Shown: positions 8,241 to 16,832 of the stretch, piece by piece
Layout of the letters: each line of letters starts with the position of its first letter
How positions within the stretch are numbered: position 1 is the stretch's first letter
DNA from: Phaeobacter sp. J2-8
GTDB taxonomy: Bacteria > Pseudomonadota > Alphaproteobacteria > Rhodobacterales > Rhodobacteraceae
Length of the DNA stretch: 64,000 nucleotides
Assembly: GCF_022867865.1 (NCBI RefSeq)
Contig: NZ_JALIEC010000004.1
Span: forward strand, 248,001 to 312,000
Direction of reading: 5' to 3'
Translations under genes and position numbers: made by a program
The notes under the pieces: model-generated
What the model was told of the DNA's origin: nothing
Seen by the model: only the letters and a program-made list of their open reading frames with translations
The model's database searches: none

Positions 8241-9419
8241 TCAGATGTTTTCCACAATCAAGGCAATACCTTGCCCGCCGCCAATGCACATCGTTGCCGC
8301 TCCGATCCGAGCCTCCCGGCGCTTCATTTCATGAAGCAGCTTTGTTGTGATGATGGCACCACTGGCCCCTACCGGATGCCCCAAGGCCACCGCCCCGCCG
8401 TTGGGATTCACAATTGCAGGGTCCAATCCAAGCTCGGCGGTTACGGCACAGGCCTGCGACGCAAAGGCTTCGTTGGATTCCACGAGGTTCAGATCGCCTA
8501 CCGAAAGGCCAGCCTTGCGCAGCGCAATTTGCATGGCTGGAACAGGGCCAATTCCCATGACGTGCGGGGCAACACCCGCATGGCCATAGGACAGCACTTT
8601 GGCCATTGGCTTCAGATTTCGGCGCGCGGCCTCATCTGCGGTCATCAAGACAAGCGATGCCGCGCCATCATTGATACCCGAGGCATTCCCGGCGGTGACT
8701 TTCCCGTCCTTTTTGAAAGCCGGCCGCAGGCTTGCCATGCGCTCGACCGAGGCATCGCCGCGCACATGTTCATCTGTCTTGAATTCGATTGTGCCTTTGC
8801 GCGTCTTGATCGAAACAGGGACAATCTGATCATCAAAATGCCCGGCCTCGATGCCGGCCGCAGCGCGTCGATGGCTTTCAACGGCAAAGGCATCTTGCTG
8901 CTCGCGCGATATGCCGAATTTCTCGGCGACATTCTCGGCCGTGATCCCCATGTGACCGTGGCCAAAGGGGTCGTTCAACACGGCAATCATCATGTCGATG
9001 ATCTGAGCATCGCCCATCTTCTGGCCCCAACGGGCTGTGGGCATCAGATAGCCGCCCCGGCTCATGCACTCGGCCCCACCCGCCAGCACGATGTTGGCGT
9101 CACCAAGGGCCAGTGTCTGAACCCCCGAGATAATCGCTTGCAGTCCACTGCCGCAAAGTCGGTTCACCGTCAGCGCAGCGGACTCGGTGGGAACGCCTGC
9201 CTCAACCGAGATCGTTCGCGCCAGATACATATCCCGAGGTTCGGTGTGAACAACGTTGCCGTAGAACGCATGTTGTATGTCAGCGGGCTCAAGGCCGCTC
9301 CGAGCGATGGCGGCCTCTGCGGTGACCACCCCAAGCTCTGTGGGCGACAAATCCTTGAGCGATCCGCCAAAGCTCCCGATTGCGGTCCGGACCGCAGAGA
9401 CTATGACAACTTCCTGCAT
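8241..9419 (-). CDS. Acetyl-CoA acyltransferase (thiolase)
   Basis: 392 residues from ATG 9419, preceded by GAAAGGAACACC. It shows the full thiolase set: acyl-accepting Cys in VNRLCGSGLQAI (about residue 90), NGGAVALGHPVGASGA with the catalytic His (about 348), and the C-terminal base in CIGGGQG (about 380). It thiolytically cleaves 3-ketoacyl-CoA. It lies between the 3-hydroxyacyl-CoA dehydrogenase and a nitronate-monooxygenase-like gene and is the terminal beta-oxidation step of the locus. The substrate chain is not readable from sequence. Confidence 0.95.
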   Translation of the reverse strand: MQEVVIVSAVRTAIGSFGGSLKDLSPTELGVVTAEAAIARSGLEPADIQHAFYGNVVHTEPRDMYLARTISVEAGVPTESAALTVNRLCGSGLQAIISGVQTLALGDANIVLAGGAECMSRGGYLMPTARWGQKMGDAQIIDMMIAVLNDPFGHGHMGITAENVAEKFGISREQQDAFAVESHRRAAAGIEAGHFDDQIVPVSIKTRKGTIEFKTDEHVRGDASVERMASLRPAFKKDGKVTAGNASGINDGAASLVLMTADEAARRNLKPMAKVLSYGHAGVAPHVMGIGPVPAMQIALRKAGLSVGDLNLVESNEAFASQACAVTAELGLDPAIVNPNGGAVALGHPVGASGAIITTKLLHEMKRREARIGAATMCIGGGQGIALIVENI

Positions 9420-9457
9420 GGTGTTCCTTTCAATAGTCTGGCGATAATGTTCTGGCG

Positions 9458-10429
9458 TCAGCTGCCCGTCGCGGCCGAAAGACGCATTTTCGCGGCGTCG
9501 TATTCCCGTGCGATGCGCGCTATCAAACTCTTGGCAGGCACGACATCCGTGATCGAACCGACACCTTGGCCAGCACTCCAGATATCGCGCCAAGGTTTTG
9601 GCCCCGTATTGCTCTTGTCGCCTAAAAGCGACAATTGACCAGTCGTGCTGGGATCAACGCCGGTTTGTGTGAGCGACTCTGAAAGATAGTTGCCGTTCAC
9701 CCCCGTGACTGCAGCAGTCGTGACGATGTCTTGGGCCTGCGCGCGGCAGAGCATGTCCTGATATGCAGGCGGTGCGCTGGCCTCTTTCGTCGCGATGAAG
9801 GGCGTCCCCATATAGCCAAAGTCCGCCCCAGCCGCCTGCGCCCCGAGCAAGGATGCGCCAGATGCAATCGCGCCGGACAAAACAAGCGGCCCGTCAAACC
9901 ACTGCCGGATTTCCTGGATCAGGGCGAAGGGCGACTGCGCCCCCGTGTGGCCTCCGGCCCCAGCCGCAACAGCGATCAGACCATCAGCGCCCTTTTCGAT
10001 TGCCTTGCGCGCGAAGCGGTCGCTGATGATATCGTGCAAGACAATCGCGCCTGCGTCATGGGCCGCCGTATTCACGTCTTCCCGCGCGCCCAGCGAAGTG
10101 ATCCAGATCGGCACTTTCCATCTGGCGCAAATCTCGGTGTCGCGCTCTAGCCGCTCGTTTGACTTGTGGACGATCTGGTTGACCGCAAACGGCGCCGCCG
10201 GGGTGTCAGGGTTGGCTTGGTTCCAAGCGTCCAGTTCTTCGGTGATGCGCTTTAGCCAGACCTCCAGAACGATGCCCTCGCCGTCTTTGTCCCGCGCGTT
10301 CAGGGCGGGCACACTGCCGACGATCCCGGCCTGACATTGCGCGATCACCAAATCTGGGTTCGACACGATGTACATCGGGGCTGCGATCAATGGCAGGCGG
10401 AGGGATTGAAGTTGAATTGGAATTGTCAT
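9458..10429 (-). CDS. Nitronate monooxygenase family (NPD-like FMN) protein
   Basis: 323 residues; TIM-barrel FMN protein of the nitronate monooxygenase / 2-nitropropane dioxygenase family. Seen: PLIAAPMYIVSNPDL at the N-terminus, AGAGGHTGAQSPFALIQEI (phosphate/FMN-binding Gly-rich turn and His, about 175), LSGAIASG, GTPFIATKEA, and the family end SAGQGVGSI. A GTG at 10432 directly precedes the ATG and could also be used. In steroid and cyclic-acid degradation clusters NPD-family proteins act on CoA thioesters (for example IpdC), so a role on a CoA intermediate is likelier here than nitroalkane oxidation. That is inference from neighbours. Confidence 0.88.
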   Translation of the reverse strand: MTIPIQLQSLRLPLIAAPMYIVSNPDLVIAQCQAGIVGSVPALNARDKDGEGIVLEVWLKRITEELDAWNQANPDTPAAPFAVNQIVHKSNERLERDTEICARWKVPIWITSLGAREDVNTAAHDAGAIVLHDIISDRFARKAIEKGADGLIAVAAGAGGHTGAQSPFALIQEIRQWFDGPLVLSGAIASGASLLGAQAAGADFGYMGTPFIATKEASAPPAYQDMLCRAQAQDIVTTAAVTGVNGNYLSESLTQTGVDPSTTGQLSLLGDKSNTGPKPWRDIWSAGQGVGSITDVVPAKSLIARIAREYDAAKMRLSAATGS

Positions 10430-10438
10430 CACGGTGCC

Positions 10439-11221
10439 TCAGATCTTGCGAAAGTCGGGTTTGCGCTTTTCCAGAAAGGCCGAAAGACCCTCTGCTGCCT
10501 CGGGGCCGAACCTTGCCTTGTTGATATGGTCTGCTTCGGCCCAGAGATGGGTGCAAAGTTCGGTATCGGCGGCGATGTTGACCAGATGTTTGACCGAGCG
10601 GATGGCCGATGGCGGGCCCGCCGCGACCTTTCCCGCCAGAGCCATGGCGCTGTCCAATGCTTGGCCCGGCACGGTTACCTCGTTCACGATGCCGAATTGC
10701 GCCAGACGTTCAGCCGTGATTGGACGGCCTAGAATACAAAGCTCGTTCACGAACTGACGGGGCATCGCCGAGCGCAGAAAATGCGTCACGCCACCATCGG
10801 GGCTGAGACCGACACGCACATAGCCTGCAGTAAATTTTGCTTCGGCCTCGGCCACGATCATGTCGCAGCTTAGCGCAAGGGCAACGCCCGCACCTGCCGC
10901 GCCACCCTCGACGGCGGCGATTACAGGCGTCGGACAATCTACAATCGCCCGGATCATCGCATTGAGGTAATCGGTATTTGCATTGACCGCAGATAAAGGT
11001 CCACCGGCGCTATTTTTCAGGGCGTTAACGTTGCCGCCCGAACTGAAAAAGCCGCCCGCCCCGGTAATGACAACCGCCCGTGTGTCGGGGTCATCTCCCG
11101 CGTTGATGACGTGGTCACGCACGGTGCGATAAATCTCTGGGTTGATCGAGTTCCGGCTGTCCGGACCATTTAGCGTCAACGCGAGGATGCCGCCCTGGCT
11201 GTGAGAAACAACTTCCGTCAC
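10439..11221 (-). CDS. Enoyl-CoA hydratase/isomerase family protein
   Basis: 260 residues, crotonase fold. Oxyanion-hole segments are AGGFFSSGGNVNALK (about 55-69) and EGGAAGAGVALALSCD (about 106-121). The position of the usual first catalytic Glu is in the helix after GGAAGAG; LSPDGGVTHFL marks the second catalytic region, with Asp rather than Glu. It starts at GTG 11221, overlapping the upstream acyl-CoA dehydrogenase stop by 4 bp (GTGA), so translation is coupled. Hydration of an enoyl-CoA is expected. It is clearly paralogous to the hydratase at 15794-16576: both share LSPDG and PSFRG/PDFRK-type C-termini. Confidence 0.92.
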   Translation of the reverse strand: MTEVVSHSQGGILALTLNGPDSRNSINPEIYRTVRDHVINAGDDPDTRAVVITGAGGFFSSGGNVNALKNSAGGPLSAVNANTDYLNAMIRAIVDCPTPVIAAVEGGAAGAGVALALSCDMIVAEAEAKFTAGYVRVGLSPDGGVTHFLRSAMPRQFVNELCILGRPITAERLAQFGIVNEVTVPGQALDSAMALAGKVAAGPPSAIRSVKHLVNIAADTELCTHLWAEADHINKARFGPEAAEGLSAFLEKRKPDFRKI

Positions 11222-12278
11222 GCCGGGATCTCCAAGCCGAAAGTCTCTGCTTCTTTCCGCGCAGCTATGGCGATCAACTGTCCCAATCGGTTCGTATGCA
11301 TGTCGACGGTGCCGAACAGCATGTCGGCCATCAGGATACGCTTGACCAGCCTGTCGAGTTCGTACTCTTCGGTAGTGCCAATGCCGCCATGCATCTGGAT
11401 GCAGGCACTGGCCGCATCGCGCATGCGCGTGCCGCAGTAGCGTTTCAACGCCGAGACGATTTTCTGGCGCGCCTCCGCATCGTCCGCGTCACAGGCACTG
11501 GCGGCAGCCAAGACGAGAATTCAAAGTGTTCGGTTTCATGGAACACATCGACCATTTCGTGCTGCAACACCTGAAAACTGCCGATGGGTCTGCCGAACTG
11601 TTTACGTGTCGTAAGGTAGTCCCGCGTCAACTCCCGCATTGCCTGCCCCGCACCCAAGGCAATTGCACAAAGGCACACCGCAGCAACATCGCTCATCCAC
11701 CCGGTCAGATCCTCGCTTGCCCGCGACAGCGAGACCGCAACATTATCGAACGTGATATCGGCCGCAATCTGCCCGTCGAGCAACGGAAGCTGCGTGACCG
11801 TGACGCCTTCGCCCGTCAGTTCGACCGAACCACAGGCAGACCCGTTTGCGCCTTCTAGACACAAAAGCAGCACCTGCGCTTCCGCACCCCCAAGAACCGT
11901 TTGCACGGTCCCGTTCAACACGCCGTTTTCTGTACGTAGTCCGGCGGCGTTCTCGGGCAGTGCGACAGCAACGGGCACAGCGTTTTCCAACGCCGAAGAT
12001 GCGTTAAAGTTCGGCAATTCGCAACGCGAAGTCAGCAATCCGGGCAGGACCGCCGCGCCTACGACAGGCAGGCTATCCTTGCCGTGGCCCATCGCGACAA
12101 GCGCCAGCGCCAGAGTCAACACCCCAAGTCCGGCACCGCCGTCATCCTCGGAATAGGTCATGCCCAGAAGGCCTGACTCAACCAAAGACTGCCAAACCGC
12201 CGTACCGTCTGCGTCGCGCATGACATCAGTAACCGTGTCCGCAATCATCCGCTGTTCATCTGTCAGATCAAAATCCAT
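11218..12278 (-). pseudogene. Acyl-CoA dehydrogenase, small-subunit type, interrupted by one frameshift
   Basis: Two overlapping frames together make a full acyl-CoA dehydrogenase. 12278 down to about 11520 gives MDFDLTDEQRMIADTV through RKQFGRPIGSFQVLQHEMVD. The rest, in another frame, gives LAAASACDADDAEARQK, QMHGGIGTTEEYELDRLVKR and LEIPA-stop at 11218. The break lies at GAATTC (11518-11523): restoring one A (GAAATTC) joins HFE-I-LVLAAAS without a gap. Paired with the larger dehydrogenase 11 bp upstream it resembles heteromeric alpha/beta enzymes such as PimC/PimD and the steroid FadE pairs. It could be a pseudogene or a consensus error. FAD-dependent alpha,beta-dehydrogenation of an acyl-CoA is expected if functional. 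Confidence 0.85.
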
Positions 12279-12288
12279 GACGGGTCCT

Positions 12289-13464
12289 TCAAAGCCTGAG
12301 TGTTTGTTTGGCGACGATGTTTTTCATCACTTCGCTGGAACCACCGAAGATCGTGAACGCCCGCGACAACAACCAACCGTGCGTGCCATAGCGGTCCAAA
12401 ACGGCGTCGCCCGAATTTTCTTTTTCCCAAACGGCCGCGCGCGGACCTGCCGCTTCCATTGCCAGTTCGTTGGTGCGCTGCTGAATTTCGCTGCCCCGCA
12501 GCTTCAGGAACGGTGCCAGTTCGGCGGAATCCCCGCCCGGCTTGATGGAAGAAAGCATCCGAAGATTGGTGATTTCCAACGCCATGAAATCCGTTTCCAG
12601 ATCGGCAAGCTTCGCCGCGAACACCGGATCCTCGATCAGTGGCCCGCCATTGCGCTGCCGTTTCAGCGCAAGCAAGCGGAGCAGACGCAGCTCCGCCTTG
12701 TTCTGCCCGACATTGGCGATGCCAACACGCTCATTCCCCAACAGGAATTTCGCATAAGTCCAAGCCTTGTTCTCTTCACCGACGAGCATGCTGGCAGGCA
12801 CCTCGACATCATTGAGAAACACTTCGTTCACATGGTGATCGCCGTCGATCGTAATGATCGGGCGCACTTCGACCCCGGGCAGGTTCATGTCGATCAATAG
12901 AAGCGAGATGCCTTGCTGTGGCTTTTCGGCAGTGGGATCGGTCCGAACGAGCGTAAACATCCAGTTCGCGTGCTGACCTGTCGTGGTCCACGTTTTCTGT
13001 CCGTTCACCTTGTAGATATCACCATCGCGTACCGCACGTGTATTGAGGCTTGCCAGGTCCGACCCCGCCCCCGGCTCGGAGAACCCCTGACACCAGTAGT
13101 CTTCGCCAGACAAGATGCGCGGCAGGAAATGTGCCTTCTGTTCGTCAGATCCATAGCGGATCAGAACCGGCCCTATCATCTTCAGGCCGAAAGGCCGCAG
13201 CCTTGGCGCGCCGGCCAGCATCGCTTCTTCATCGAAAATGTACTGCTGGACCGGCGTCCAACCCGTGCCGCCGTATTCAACCGGCCAATAGGGCGCGACC
13301 CAGCCTTTGTTAGCGACGATCTTGTGCCAGCGAAACATCTGCTCCCACGTATGCCGACGAAAGCCGAAATGCGTGTCGCGGATGTCTTGCGGCAACTCTG
13401 CAGCCATGAACGCGCGAACCTCTTCGCGAAAGCTGTTTTCCTCAGGTGTGAAACTGAAATCCAT
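12289..13464 (-). CDS. Acyl-CoA dehydrogenase, large-subunit type (pimeloyl-CoA dehydrogenase-like)
   Basis: 391 residues from ATG 13464 with GAGG 5 bp upstream. Order of domains is the all-alpha N-terminal domain (1-120), beta middle domain containing QGFSEPGAGSDLASL (about 127-141, FAD contact) and KTWTTTGQ, then the C-terminal four-helix domain ending FGGSSEVMKNIVAKQTLRL. It is the first gene of the minus-strand acyl-CoA operon, divergent from the CoA-transferase gene with about 135 bp between the two starts. Together with the following shorter dehydrogenase it probably forms a heterotetramer on a bulky or dicarboxylic acyl-CoA (inference from the family pairing). Confidence 0.93.
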   Translation of the reverse strand: MDFSFTPEENSFREEVRAFMAAELPQDIRDTHFGFRRHTWEQMFRWHKIVANKGWVAPYWPVEYGGTGWTPVQQYIFDEEAMLAGAPRLRPFGLKMIGPVLIRYGSDEQKAHFLPRILSGEDYWCQGFSEPGAGSDLASLNTRAVRDGDIYKVNGQKTWTTTGQHANWMFTLVRTDPTAEKPQQGISLLLIDMNLPGVEVRPIITIDGDHHVNEVFLNDVEVPASMLVGEENKAWTYAKFLLGNERVGIANVGQNKAELRLLRLLALKRQRNGGPLIEDPVFAAKLADLETDFMALEITNLRMLSSIKPGGDSAELAPFLKLRGSEIQQRTNELAMEAAGPRAAVWEKENSGDAVLDRYGTHGWLLSRAFTIFGGSSEVMKNIVAKQTLRL

Positions 13465-13526
13465 TTTTTGCCTCACTATGTGCCTGCCACTTCTGATACA
13501 ACAATTTATTATCTTTGCAACACTAT

Positions 13527-13558
13527 TTGACATGTTTTTTTGTTTCGTTATATATAAT
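13527..13558 (+). promoter_or_regulatory. Sigma70-type promoter for the CoA-transferase/IclR genes
   Basis: TTGACA at 13527-13532 is followed by an AT-rich -10 region: TATATA at 13551 (18-bp spacer) or TATAAT at 13553 (20-bp spacer). The AUG of the CoA-transferase lies about 45 bp downstream. The -10 lies inside the palindrome at 13542-13563, as expected for repression by occlusion. Confidence 0.55.
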
Positions 13559-13563
13559 GAAAC
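13542..13563. promoter_or_regulatory. Near-perfect 22-bp palindrome, candidate IclR operator
   Basis: The left arm GTTTCGTTATA and right arm TATAATGAAAC are inverted repeats with a single mismatch (G against A). It overlaps the -10 region of the promoter driving the CoA-transferase and its IclR-type regulator, and lies in the divergent intergenic region, so it could control both operons. IclR proteins bind as dimers to palindromes of this size. Half-sites of the same sequence recur upstream of the TRAP genes (16628-16674). Confidence 0.5.
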
Positions 13564-13600
13564 ACTTTACGAAGCCATCCGCTTTATAGGAGCTCGCAGC

Positions 13601-14808
13601 ATGCTGAAAAACTCAGGCAAAGGGCCGCTATCCGGAATCCGTGTCTTGGATATCTCTACCGTTATTGCCGGCCCCATGGCGGCGACCTTGATGGCCGATT
13701 TTGGCGCTGAGGTGATCAAGGTCGAATTGCCCGGCATCGGCGACGGCCTGCGTGGCTTTCCTCCGCTGAAGGATGACAAGCCGCTTTGGTGGAAAGTGAC
13801 GAATCGCGGCAAGTACTTCGCCACTCTCGACCTTCGCAAGCCAGACGGGCGCGAGCTGTTTCTGAAGATGGTGGCCGAAGCGGATGTGGTCGTAGAGAAC
13901 TTCAGGCCTGGCACATTGGATCGATGGGGGCTCGATATCGACACGCTATGGGAGGCGAATCCCGGCCTTGTCGTGCTCAGAGTAAGCGGGTTCGGTCAGG
14001 ACGGCCCATACGCAAAGTTGCCGGGCTTCGCGCGCATCTTCGAAGCTATGGGCGGCCTGACACATATAACAGGAGACGAAGATCGCCCGCCGATGCACAC
14101 AGGCTATCCGCTGGGCGACCCGATTGGGGGGCTGTTCGGCGCCTTTGCGGCCGTCACCGCGCTTCTGAACCGTGAGCGTAACAACGGAAAGGGCGAAGAG
14201 ATCGACGTTTCGCTGACCGAGGCGACGTTCCGGATTCTGGAGTTTCTGGCTATCGAGTATGATCAACTCGGCCAAGTGCATCAGAGAAGCGGAAACCGCA
14301 ACCAATACTCCGCGCCTGCGAGTGTCTACATGACAAGTGACAAACGTTACGTGTCGTTGTCCGGCAGCACCAACCGTATCTTTCAGAATAATGCCGCAGC
14401 AATCGGGCGACCTGAACTGATCCTGGAAGAACGCTTTGCGACAAACCTCGCACGCGTAAAGAACTCGGCCGAACTGGACCGCATTTTCGGCGGCTGGATC
14501 GGAGCGCACACGCAGGACGAGGTCGTTGCTACTTTCCGGGCCGCCAGCGGCACCATTGCGCCCATCTATTCGATTGACCAGATGTTCGAAGATCCGCATT
14601 TCATTGCGCGAGACGCCATCACCGAGGTCGCAGATGACGATTTTGGCACCGTCAAGATGCAGAACCTCGTACCCCGCTTCCGTAACAGCCCTGGCGAATT
14701 CGCTGGGCCGCCAAGGGCATGGGCGCGCACAACCAGGCGGTGTACGGCGAGCTTATGGGGCTTGACGAAGAGTCGTTGATCGACTTGAAGAGGAGAGGCG
14801 TCATATGA
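13601..14808 (+). pseudogene. CaiB/BaiF family (type III) CoA-transferase with a 3' frameshift
   Basis: Starts at ATG 13601 after AGGAGC. The frame gives GPLSGIRVLDISTVIAGPMA, MADFGAEVIKVE, NRGKYFATLDLRKPDG and VVENFRPGTLDRWG, all standard for the family; the catalytic Asp region is about residue 155-165. Near 14697 the frame shifts: the original frame ends FAGPPRAWARTTRR..., while the next frame reads WAAKGMGAHNQAVYGELMG and ends GVI-TGA at 14806-14808, overlapping the IclR start. Adding one A to GAATTC (GAAATTC) restores E-I-R-W. The enzyme would transfer CoA to the organic acid that feeds the divergent beta-oxidation genes. Catalytic parts lie upstream of the shift. Confidence 0.87.
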
Positions 14809-15635
14809 TTGAACATACTGACGTTCAGGCGACGCTATGCGAGCAGGGAACAAGCAAATTGGGCCAGACCGAAGCATCAACCCTTTCGACGACGTTGATA
14901 CGTGGTCTCGAGGTGCTTCAATGCTTCACTGACAAAGACGCCGCCCTCAGCAATGCTGAACTGGCCCGCAGGTTAGACATGAACAGACCTGCGGTCTCGC
15001 GCCTTTGCAAAACTCTTTTGCACGTAGGCTACTTGCGACGCGACGCCAATGGCACGTTTCGACTGGCGCCCAACTTGTTGACTCTCATTTATCCGCTGTT
15101 GGCCGCGATGCCTTGGCGGCATGAAGCCACCGACGTGATGGAAGAAGTCGCCGAATTGACCGGTGGTTCAATGACGCTGTCGATCATGTCCGATGACAAG
15201 TTCGTGCAGATCAAGACAGTTGGTGTAAAGGATCAGTACCCGCACGTCCCCGAAATCGGTTTGAATGGACCGCTGCTTCGGTCCTCTACAGGTCGGGCGC
15301 TATTATCTCTCTTGGATGAGCCTGAGCTAAACGCGAAATTGCAGTATTTGGACGGGCTGGACACGGAAGTGTCTGACGAGTCGCGAGAGCTAACCCGCAA
15401 AGGCATCGCTCGCTGCAGGAACGAGGGTTTTTGCGTTTCTTACGGTGAGTGGCGATCCAGCATTGTAGCAGCCGCGACCCCGTTGGGGAAAACAGAGGAC
15501 GGCCTGTTGGTTGCAATGGCCTGTGGCATGCCGAGCTATCGTGTTGTCGAAGACAAGTTCGAAACTAGCATCGGACCTCGCTTGGCACATGTGGCCGAAG
15601 CGTTGAGGGCCAAAGGGCTCTTTAGACGAGACTAA
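14805..15635 (+). CDS. IclR-family transcriptional regulator
   Basis: 276 residues: winged helix-turn-helix at about 25-90 (LSNAELARRLDMNRPAVSRLCKTL) and the C-terminal effector domain (90-270) with the IclR pattern GPLLRSSTGRALLSLL and GEWRSSIVAAATPLG. ATG overlaps the CoA-transferase stop (ATATGA), so the two are translationally coupled. It probably represses the surrounding acyl-CoA catabolic operons in response to the substrate acid or its CoA ester; the 22-bp palindrome at 13542-13563 is the best operator candidate. Confidence 0.93.
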   Translation: MIEHTDVQATLCEQGTSKLGQTEASTLSTTLIRGLEVLQCFTDKDAALSNAELARRLDMNRPAVSRLCKTLLHVGYLRRDANGTFRLAPNLLTLIYPLLAAMPWRHEATDVMEEVAELTGGSMTLSIMSDDKFVQIKTVGVKDQYPHVPEIGLNGPLLRSSTGRALLSLLDEPELNAKLQYLDGLDTEVSDESRELTRKGIARCRNEGFCVSYGEWRSSIVAAATPLGKTEDGLLVAMACGMPSYRVVEDKFETSIGPRLAHVAEALRAKGLFRRD

Positions 15636-15641
15636 CCGTCC

Positions 15642-15656
15642 AGTCTCGCTGAGACT
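15642..15656 (+). terminator. Weak hairpin after the IclR gene
   Basis: AGTCTC-GCT-GAGACT forms a 6-bp stem just after the regulator's stop codon. No T-run follows, so it may be only a weak terminator or RNA-stabilising hairpin. Confidence 0.25.
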
Positions 15657-15793
15657 AGCACCATTCCGCAGTCAATTCGGCTAGCCCGAAAGCGCCTGCC
15701 CCAAAACTCACGTCAATTATCGAGTGGAAGTCGCACGGTGTTGGCACAGTGTTTGATCCCAATTTCTCGAAGCAACAGGCAGGAAATTAATAC

Positions 15794-16576
15794 ATGGCCT
15801 ACGAAACAATTCTGTGGTCACTGGAAAATGACGTGGCCGAGATCGTCATGACCCGAAACGCCAGCGCCACAGCGTTGAATGCGCGGATGTGCGACGAATT
15901 GTTCGATGCTGCCTGCCGCTGCGAGACGGAAGGCGCGCGCGCGGTCATTCTGACCGGGACAGGCAAAACCTTCAATGTCGGCGGCGATCTTAGTGAATTC
16001 TCACGCGCAAAGAACAAAGCTGAACACGTGACGCGAATGGCCACGATGGTCCATGCGGCAATTTCGCGATTTGCACATATGGACGCTCCGTTGATAAGCG
16101 CTGTCAACGGTTCGGCTGGCGGCGCCGGTTTTTCCATGGCGCTGGCGGCAGATATTGTTCTGGCGTCGGAAAACGCCAGATTTGTGTCGGCCTACACAGC
16201 CTCCGGTCTCTCACCGGATGGCTCGCTGACATACTATCTCGCCAAACACATCGGCCTGCTGCGCGCCAAGGAATTGATCCTCACCAATCGCGTGCTCAGT
16301 GCGCAGGAGGCTTGCAAGTGGGGCTTGGTTACGCGTGTGGTTGCATCTGGGCAGATGATTGCTGACGCCCGCAAACTCGCCACCGAATTGGCATCAGGTC
16401 CAACGAGGGCCTTCGGTGGCGCAAAGCGTTTGCTTGATACAGCCTACAGCGAGAGCCTTGAGACCCAGCTCGGCAAGGAAACCCGCTCGATTGCTGAAAT
16501 GATGCGCACGGATGACGGACAGACCGGAATAGAAGCCTTTCTGTCAAAGCAAAAGCCAAGTTTCAGGGGCGCGTGA
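15794..16576 (+). CDS. Enoyl-CoA hydratase/isomerase family protein
   Basis: 260 residues, crotonase superfamily. Oxyanion-hole motifs TGTGKTFNVGGDLSEF (about 55-70) and NGSAGGAGFSMALAAD (about 105-120), then GLSPDGSLTYYL. ATG 15794 is preceded by CAGGAAATTAAT. It is the plus-strand counterpart of the hydratase at 10439-11221, with the same length and the same Asp in SPDG, indicating duplicated or complementary hydratases within one pathway. It is followed by the TRAP genes after a 255-bp gap with its own promoter-like sequence. Confidence 0.92.
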   Translation: MAYETILWSLENDVAEIVMTRNASATALNARMCDELFDAACRCETEGARAVILTGTGKTFNVGGDLSEFSRAKNKAEHVTRMATMVHAAISRFAHMDAPLISAVNGSAGGAGFSMALAADIVLASENARFVSAYTASGLSPDGSLTYYLAKHIGLLRAKELILTNRVLSAQEACKWGLVTRVVASGQMIADARKLATELASGPTRAFGGAKRLLDTAYSESLETQLGKETRSIAEMMRTDDGQTGIEAFLSKQKPSFRGA

Positions 16577-16627
16577 GGCAGGCGGCTCGTGGCTTTAATG
16601 TCAAAAAATACAACATCAGCGTTTTTT

Positions 16628-16674
16628 GTTGCATTATATTGAACACATAGTATATATCTGTGCATATAACGAAC
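16628..16674. promoter_or_regulatory. AT-rich promoter region with IclR-type half-sites upstream of the TRAP genes
   Basis: GTTGCATTATATTGAAC at 16628-16644 and TATAACGAAC at 16665-16674 match the arms of the palindrome at 13542-13563 (GTTTC-A/G-TTATA) with one mismatch each. They flank AT-rich sequence (TAGTATATAT) that can serve as a -10. This suggests the transporter shares the regulator of the CoA-transferase operon. Confidence 0.35.
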
Positions 16675-16685
16675 GGGAGGGAAAA

Positions 16686-16736
16686 ATGTATCATCTGACG
16701 ATAGGTAGTCACCGCAGTTCCGGGATTCGGCAGTGA
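16686..16736 (+). CDS. Possible 16-residue leader peptide
   Basis: ATG 16686 follows a very strong ribosome site (GGGAGGG, 5 bp spacing) and reads MYHLTIGSHRSSGIRQ-stop. It lies about 100 bp upstream of the TRAP permease, whose own ribosome site is weak. It could be a regulatory leader peptide or the scar of a lost gene start. Only the ribosome site supports it. Confidence 0.25.
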   Translation: MYHLTIGSHRSSGIRQ

Positions 16737-16832
16737 GCGCCCCAACACGGCAGGCAGCGCTTTTCACGGCCCCAGCGACAATGTTGTGCAACTTCCGATA
16801 CCCAAACATTCCAAGCAGATGGTAGACGACCT

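Noticed and set aside
8271-9638. 455-codon plus-strand frame opposite the thiolase
   Set aside because: The thiolase on the minus strand has all catalytic motifs; this is its antisense shadow.
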